DNA of 64,000 nucleotides from the NCBI RefSeq assembly GCF_905147045.1, contig NC_065895.1:3601001-3665000 (forward strand), read 5' to 3'. A program made the position numbers and the translations under genes. A model generated the notes under the pieces. That model was not told the DNA's origin and searched no databases. It saw nothing but the letters and a program-made list of their open reading frames with translations. Positions 58,547 to 64,000 of the stretch are shown one piece after another. The stretch is from Nymphalis io. Taxonomy: Eukaryota > Arthropoda > Insecta > Lepidoptera > Nymphalidae. Position 1 is the first letter of the stretch. Each line of letters opens with the position of its first letter.

Positions 58547-61500
58547 TTAATTTTTTTTATATGCGCCGGGATGGCAAATGACTCTACTCCACCTGATGGT
58601 AAGTGGTAGTAGAGTCCAAACGCGACGACGACCAGTACAGTCGGGAAGAATGTTCTGTACTAGCCGTCCCCGCCTTGCCGGCCCGCAAGATGCCTCTTCA
58701 CGTCTCGTTTGAAGGAACCCGGGTTGTAAGAGAAGGGGAACACGTGAGCTGGTAAGGAATTCCATTTTTTCGTAGTGCGACAAAGAAAGGAGTTGCCAAA
58801 TTTCTTTGTGCGCGATGGAATTGATGTCACAGTTAGGCGGTGACATCGAGAACCAGTTCGCGTGGACTTAAGAAGGGAGGGGGAAGCAGGAATTAGAGAG
58901 AATAATTCCTCAGAGCACTCGCCGTGATACAGTCGATAGAAAGCGCTCAGTACTGCTATCTCGCGACGCAATTGTAAAGGTTCAAGGGTGTTTGTGACCT
59001 TTACGTCGCCAATAATGCGTACTGCACGTCGCTGCAACCGGTCCAAGGCCTCCAGTAGGTACTTAGCGGAGCCATCCCAAAGGTGCGAGCAATATTCAAC
59101 GCAAGACCGTACCTATGTTTTGTATAACAGGCACAGTTGTTGTGGCGTGAAAAAACGCCGCACCTTGTTCAGAACTCCGAGTTTCCGTGAGGCTGTTTTT
59201 ATAATAGCCTCGATGTAATCCCTTGGACTAAAGTCGCAGCGAACGTCCATCCCCAGCATGGCGATTTTGCTTTGTATCATCAGCGGTGTGCCACAGAGGG
59301 AGGGAAGAGGTGACTGGTGACTTTTTCGCTGTGAAAGCGCATACCTGTGTTTTCTTGGCATTAAACTCAACAAGATTATCAGAACCCCATTTGGCGATGA
59401 GCTCTAACATCCTATCGAGTTCAATGACAAGATTCTTCCGCCTCTCCTCAGTTTCGCCCGCCCAGCCACTGCGCGTCCGTGGTATCCACCATGCACTGTA
59501 CTATCCTCTGCATAGCAATGTATGTTCCCAAAAGAGAGCATATCATTGATATGCAAAAGAAAGAGTGTGGGAGATAGCACAGATCCCTGGGGGACCCCAG
59601 CATTCACTACATAGAATTGTGAAGCGCAACTATCTACTAAAACACGAAGGCTACGCTTGTGTAGGAAGCTGGCAATCCAGGTGCATAGCTGAGCAGGCAG
59701 ACCATATGCCGGTAGCTTGGAGAGAAAACTTCTGTGCCAGACCCTGTCGAAAGCCTTGGAGATATCGAGGCCAACGATAACAAATAACAGCCAACGATTC
59801 TCCATGCTTGTCGATAGCTTCACCCCAGAGGTGTGTTATGTACGCTAGAAGATCACCTGTGGACCGTTTTCGTCGAAAACCGTACTGATGATCATTAATT
59901 AGACAGTGATCTTCTAGGTAATGGATCAGTTGGTTGTTTAGAATCCGTTCCATCACCTTACAAAGTACTAAGGTGATAGCTATTGGTCGATAATTTGCCG
60001 GGTCAGACCGATCCCCTTTTTTGGGAATCGCTTGCACATTAGCTCTTCCCCAAGCCTCCGGCACACATCCCGAAGAGAGAGAAAGTTGGAACAGGCGCGT
60101 TAACACAGGAGACAGCTCCGCCGCGCACTTCTTCAGCACTATGGCTGGTATTCCATCGGGACCGCTAGCTTTCCGTATATCAAGTGATTGCAGCTCCGCA
60201 CGCATATCACGTTGCCTGATTTTGATGTCAGGCATCGTGTGGCCACATGAAGGTATTGTCGGTGGCAGCGCACTACAATCATCGATCACGGAGTTGTCGG
60301 CAAAGAGTTTAGCCAGGAGATCGGCTTTCTCCTGCGGACTGTGAGCTAGCGATCCGTCCGGATTTCTGAGCGGTGGCAGCGAAGGTTGGTAGAAATTGTT
60401 TTGCACAGACTTGGTCAGACGCCAGAAGCTACGGGAGCCCCTAGGATGCGAAATAAGGTTATGACCAATCTGTACAATGCGCTGTGCATCCGCTCTCGTG
60501 TATGCCTTCCTACAGGACTTGGAATTTTTATTGTAGTTTGCTTTCAGTGAGTTAATGTTAGATGCCCCGCTAACGCAGCCGTTGATCCACGCGCGATATG
60601 CCGCCTGCTTAGATGATACAGCGTCGGCACATTCACGAGTGAACCAACGGTTACGCGTACCCCTACTGATGAGATCTGAGCTAGGAATGTAGTATTCCAT
60701 TCCTAACATGATCTCATCAGTAACAGCAGTAGCACTAGCTGTCGGGTCATTCCCACTGAAGCAACATTCCTTCCAAGGGACTGACGCATAGTCATCGCGT
60801 ATACCGTCCCAATCTGCCGACTTATAGTGCCAAACGCGACGTTTGCATACCGCTGATGGCGGCAGCTTGGCCTGTGGCACTTTGGTAGATATAAGGCCGT
60901 GATCCGAAGAACCAAGTGGAGCTTGAACCACAACCTGATATTCCACCGGGTGAGAAGTCAGCAGAAGATCCAGTAGAGAAGGCGCTTGCCCATCAATGTC
61001 TGGATTCCTGGTGGGCTGATCAACCAGTTGGGTCAAGTTGTGTGTGAGAGCAAAAGCATGAGCAGTTCTTCCAGCATGGTCAGTTTTGAGGGATTTCAAC
61101 CATGATTCATGGTGAGCATTAAAATCCCCCAAAAACACCAATTCCGCGTTAGGAAACTGCTCTTGCGCAGCATCTGCCACCCGACTAAGATGGTCGAATA
61201 ATCGGCTTGTCTCCAAGTCACCATTGTGGGATCTGTAGAGGCACACGTAGACTCGACTTTGACGAACCAGGTCCACACGTACCACCAACATGGAGAAGGA
61301 GGGGTCCTCCAAGCAGCGCAAACAACAAACATCCGCCCTGACGAACAAGCATACTCCGGCTTTCGCTTTAAAAGATTCTTCAAGCATGTAGCCGGGATAG
61401 TTAAGGTAGCTGGTGTCGGCAGGGCGGAGTATTTGCGTCTCCGTGAGAAACAACATTGCTGGCCGTGCTGTCTCGAGATGGTGGTGGACAGCGTTGAGGT

Positions 61501-61876
61501 TAGCGTGGAGTCCTCGGATGTTAGAGAACTCGACCTCAAACAGCGTGGATATGGTGGGGGTGTGCACCGCTGAACGACCGTTATTTCTTAGTTGCGCTAC
61601 CACTTGGAAAAATAAGGAAAAGAGACGTGAAGCGAGCGACGTATTGCCACGATAGGGATGGGCAAAGTATGGAGGCGTGTTTCCCCAAATGGTTGCCAAA
61701 AGGGAAAATATACTGATCCGCCGGACGGAAGGGCCCTCGAACCCCCCCGGAAGTGGCCGCCGGGACCCCACCTTCCGGTCACCAACCGGCACGACGGTCC
61801 ACCCCGAGATTATGCGTGGTCTGGTGGGGCAGCCTCGCGAGCAGGTAAGGCACGCTCGGGCCCTTGTATTATACAT
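58547..61876 (-). mobile_element. Long decayed Jockey-like non-LTR retrotransposon
   Basis: The minus strand from 61876 encodes an APE endonuclease (FSNIRGLHANL, LFLTETQ, ELVFLGDFNAHHESW, GSSDHGLIS) followed by a reverse transcriptase (KASGPDGIPAIVLK, IPKKGDRSDPANYRPIA, NDHQYGFRRKRST). The frame breaks near 59800. Motif A (LDISKAFDRVW), motif B (NAGVPQGSVLSPTLF) and motif C are in the frame 59823-59404, and motif C reads CYAED instead of YADD. Further frame changes near 59400 and 59100-59050 lead to the C-terminal part (RLQRRAVRIIGD, YRLYHGECSEELF, RTTKKWNSLPAHVF). No ORF1 is seen; only about 115 residues precede the endonuclease. T-rich plus-strand sequence near 58550 suggests the A-tail. 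The element is inactive. Confidence 0.88.
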
Positions 61877-64000
61877 TGAATTAGCTTTTATTTTATATAT
61901 ATGGAAGTAAAAACATTAATTATACCATACTTTATGTAAGCAAAGCACCTACAGCGTTAAAAAAAGAAACATTGCCTTTTTAAAAGTTTAATAGCAGTAA
62001 TTATTTATATCATACGTTTTTTTATGTAATGATGTAAAGTCTTCGTTTACTAGAATAAAAATTGTAACTGTGATAAAAATAATTATTTTCAGAGCTAACT
62101 AGTAGGTATTTTTAATAAATAACGTAATTTGGCATCACATTTTAGCAGGTGACGTACTTTAAGAAAGTGCATCGACTCGTTTAGCCTTGGTTTCACGAAT
62201 AGATATAAAATATTTTTCTTTTTGATTATGAATGGATATAACATATTTTGAATTAATTTTATTCAACTTTTTATCTTAAGCTTCTCTGGATTTTTGATGT
62301 TATAAAAACGAACTCATAAAAAATAGCTTCATGGAAACCCAAATAAAATTTAAATAAAAATAAAATTTTGATATGTAAAAAATCAAAATTTTAATTTTCA
62401 TCTGAAACGGGAGATAATACCAACTAATGCGTCATTTCAAATCTATTATTTATTTATAATTATTCACTATCCCTTCTGTTATTTTCGTTGCTAAGAACGA
62501 CACTCTCGTTATTCGGGTTGCCATAGGTAACAGTCTCTTCTGAATAACTAGAGAATGACATTTTGAAATGAGCGGACCAGGTATTAATTCTTCCCACTAG
62601 GCAGTGGCATGTGACGTTACTAATGGTCACAGGCATGTCAACTGTCGTGGCATCGCTTTGGTTTGGCTTGGCTTAGGCTTTGGCTTTGGCCTTGGCTTGG
62701 CTTAAAGTAACATGGCTCAACATGTGGCGTGGCGTTACACTTTGCAAAAAATATAATACATGTTGTTTAGGGAGTTATTAGTTAAACATCCAATTACTGA
62801 TGACAGAAAAAGAGAAACATCTAACCCACTAAACAGTAAGAGAAAGTGTTTCAGATTTTGAATATAAAATGAACATTGTGAGAGAATCAATGTCAATAAA
62901 GTCACCGTGTCATTAGCCATTTCATGAGAAAAAAAATGAAGTTATTATGAATACGATGATTTAAAAATAAAAGATTTCAAGTGCATCGTTCGTGCTATAA
63001 TCGTTAATACGAGAATAAGTATATTACGCAGTATATACCTATGTGTTTGTAAAGTGTTAACAACGAAATGAATATGACGGTAATAATTTTGTCATAGCTT
63101 TTAGCTTTACATATTTACATAAAATAGCTTCAAAGGTAGCAAGCTTCAGTAAAGTGCAAAATTTATCATGGTTAAAAATCTGTCATATTTTATTAGTGAC
63201 TAGCTTTTTGCCACGACTCCATCCGCTTCAAATTTGTTAAATATTCTGTAGATGTGTGACGATTCAATAGATTGTATTAATTTAAATCCCATGTCCTTAT
63301 CTAGGTACCAGACTATGTAATTTCATAACGATAGGTTCCATAGCTTAGTGTTGATCAGTTAACAGACATATACAGTTACTTTAGCAATTATAAAAACTAG
63401 CCTTATAAAAAGTTTGAGTTTGTCTTCTAGTAATAATTTAAACAATCAATCACTTTATACTAACCCAGGAAAAAATGCATGTGCAATTTAAATGAGTGTA
63501 TGTTTATAATATTAATGATAGCAAGCTGGTTGGAAGTAACTATTTTTGAATATAAGTAACACGAAAATATCTAGTTCAAGATTAATGAGAGCGTTTAATA
63601 ATAATTTGAAGACTACCAAACAATTGATAGGCGCGTATGTAAGCTTGGCACAGAGTGATTGGTCTAAAGCTTGGCACGGCTATTGTCTGCGAGCTACGCG
63701 ATCCTCCATTGCACACGACATGTCTGTCATGATAACTATTAATCTTCACTATAGAAAAAAAAATCTAGAAAGTCTTAAATATTCGCCAAGTGACGACAGA
63801 CGTCTTGCCTACGTTGATTAATTTTAAACGGTGGAAAAATTGTATTAAAGTGTATGTAGAATTATCCTGTTCGGTTATCTATCGTATTTCACTTCTAACT
63901 TCTCAAACAAATGTCTTCGTAAGCAGAAAATTTAAATTTAATTATATTTAGCACATGATCTTTGTTTAATATTTTTGAACATAAAATAAATAATGAAACA
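61877..64000. other. Intergenic DNA with simple repeat and a TE remnant
   Basis: A degenerate TTGGCT-type repeat occupies 62658-62704. At 63199-63395, ACTAGCTTTTTGCC..GACTCCATCCGC, later ATGTCCTTATCTAGGTACCA and a TTACTTTAGCAATTATAAA end resemble a common lepidopteran non-autonomous repeat. No gene is supported. Confidence 0.4.

Noticed and set aside
61226..61573. Plus-strand frames opposite the Jockey-like element
   Set aside because: Antisense shadows of the endonuclease-coding strand.
62658..62704. CRISPR-like or minisatellite reading of the TTGGCT repeats
   Set aside because: Units are only about 6 bp and degenerate, with no spacers; a simple-sequence repeat in a eukaryotic genome.
63546..63821. 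91-codon plus-strand frame at the window end
   Set aside because: It starts with TTG, has its first ATG 13 codons in, shows no domain and lies in repeat-rich intergenic DNA.

Overview
The window is AT-rich insect nuclear DNA with short spliced exons, long introns and dense decayed transposable elements. The repeats point to Lepidoptera: four or five copies of a roughly 290 bp poly(A)-tailed SINE of a type I associate with nymphalid butterflies, two tRNA-headed SINE families, Jockey-type and R1-like non-LTR fragments, and a Helitron-like tail. The nymphalid assignment is inference from memory and was not searched.

Layout. (1) 1.7-10.5 kb, minus strand: a BTB/POZ chromatin-factor gene. Four shared 5' exons feed alternative 3' ends, one with a C2H2 zinc-finger pair and one with a BEN domain plus a Pro/Ala-rich tail. 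Splice phases agree at every proposed junction. (2) 11.2-23.4 kb: a compact block of five genes. These are SBDS (minus), GGNBP2 (plus, eight coding exons, one GC-AG intron), an intronless mitochondrial 3-oxoacyl-ACP synthase OXSM (minus), neuferricin/CYB5D2 (plus), and a small basic protein I cannot name (minus). (3) 24.2-26.9 kb: a 5'-truncated, frameshifted Jockey-like retrotransposon. (4) 28.4-47.4 kb, minus strand: the SERCA calcium pump gene, with an 18-nt microexon, a first coding intron of about 10.8 kb loaded with SINEs and MITEs, and two mutually exclusive C-termini. (5) 47.5-64 kb: no cellular gene found. It holds SINEs, a Helitron-like element, MITE remnants, an R1-like fragment interrupted by a SINE, and a long decayed Jockey-like element whose polymerase motif reads YAED.

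The genes are not an operon or a pathway. They are neighbours in ribosome maturation (SBDS), mitochondrial fatty-acid synthesis (OXSM), haem-binding/neural signalling (neuferricin), calcium transport (SERCA) and transcription (BTB gene). The notable regulation visible in sequence is isoform choice: DNA-binding domain swapping in the BTB gene and C-terminal switching in SERCA. A 29-bp hairpin lies between the two SERCA ends. I found no CRISPR array, bacterial system or clearly new multi-gene system. The most interesting observations concern splice architecture and several small inverted-repeat elements with visible target-site duplications.
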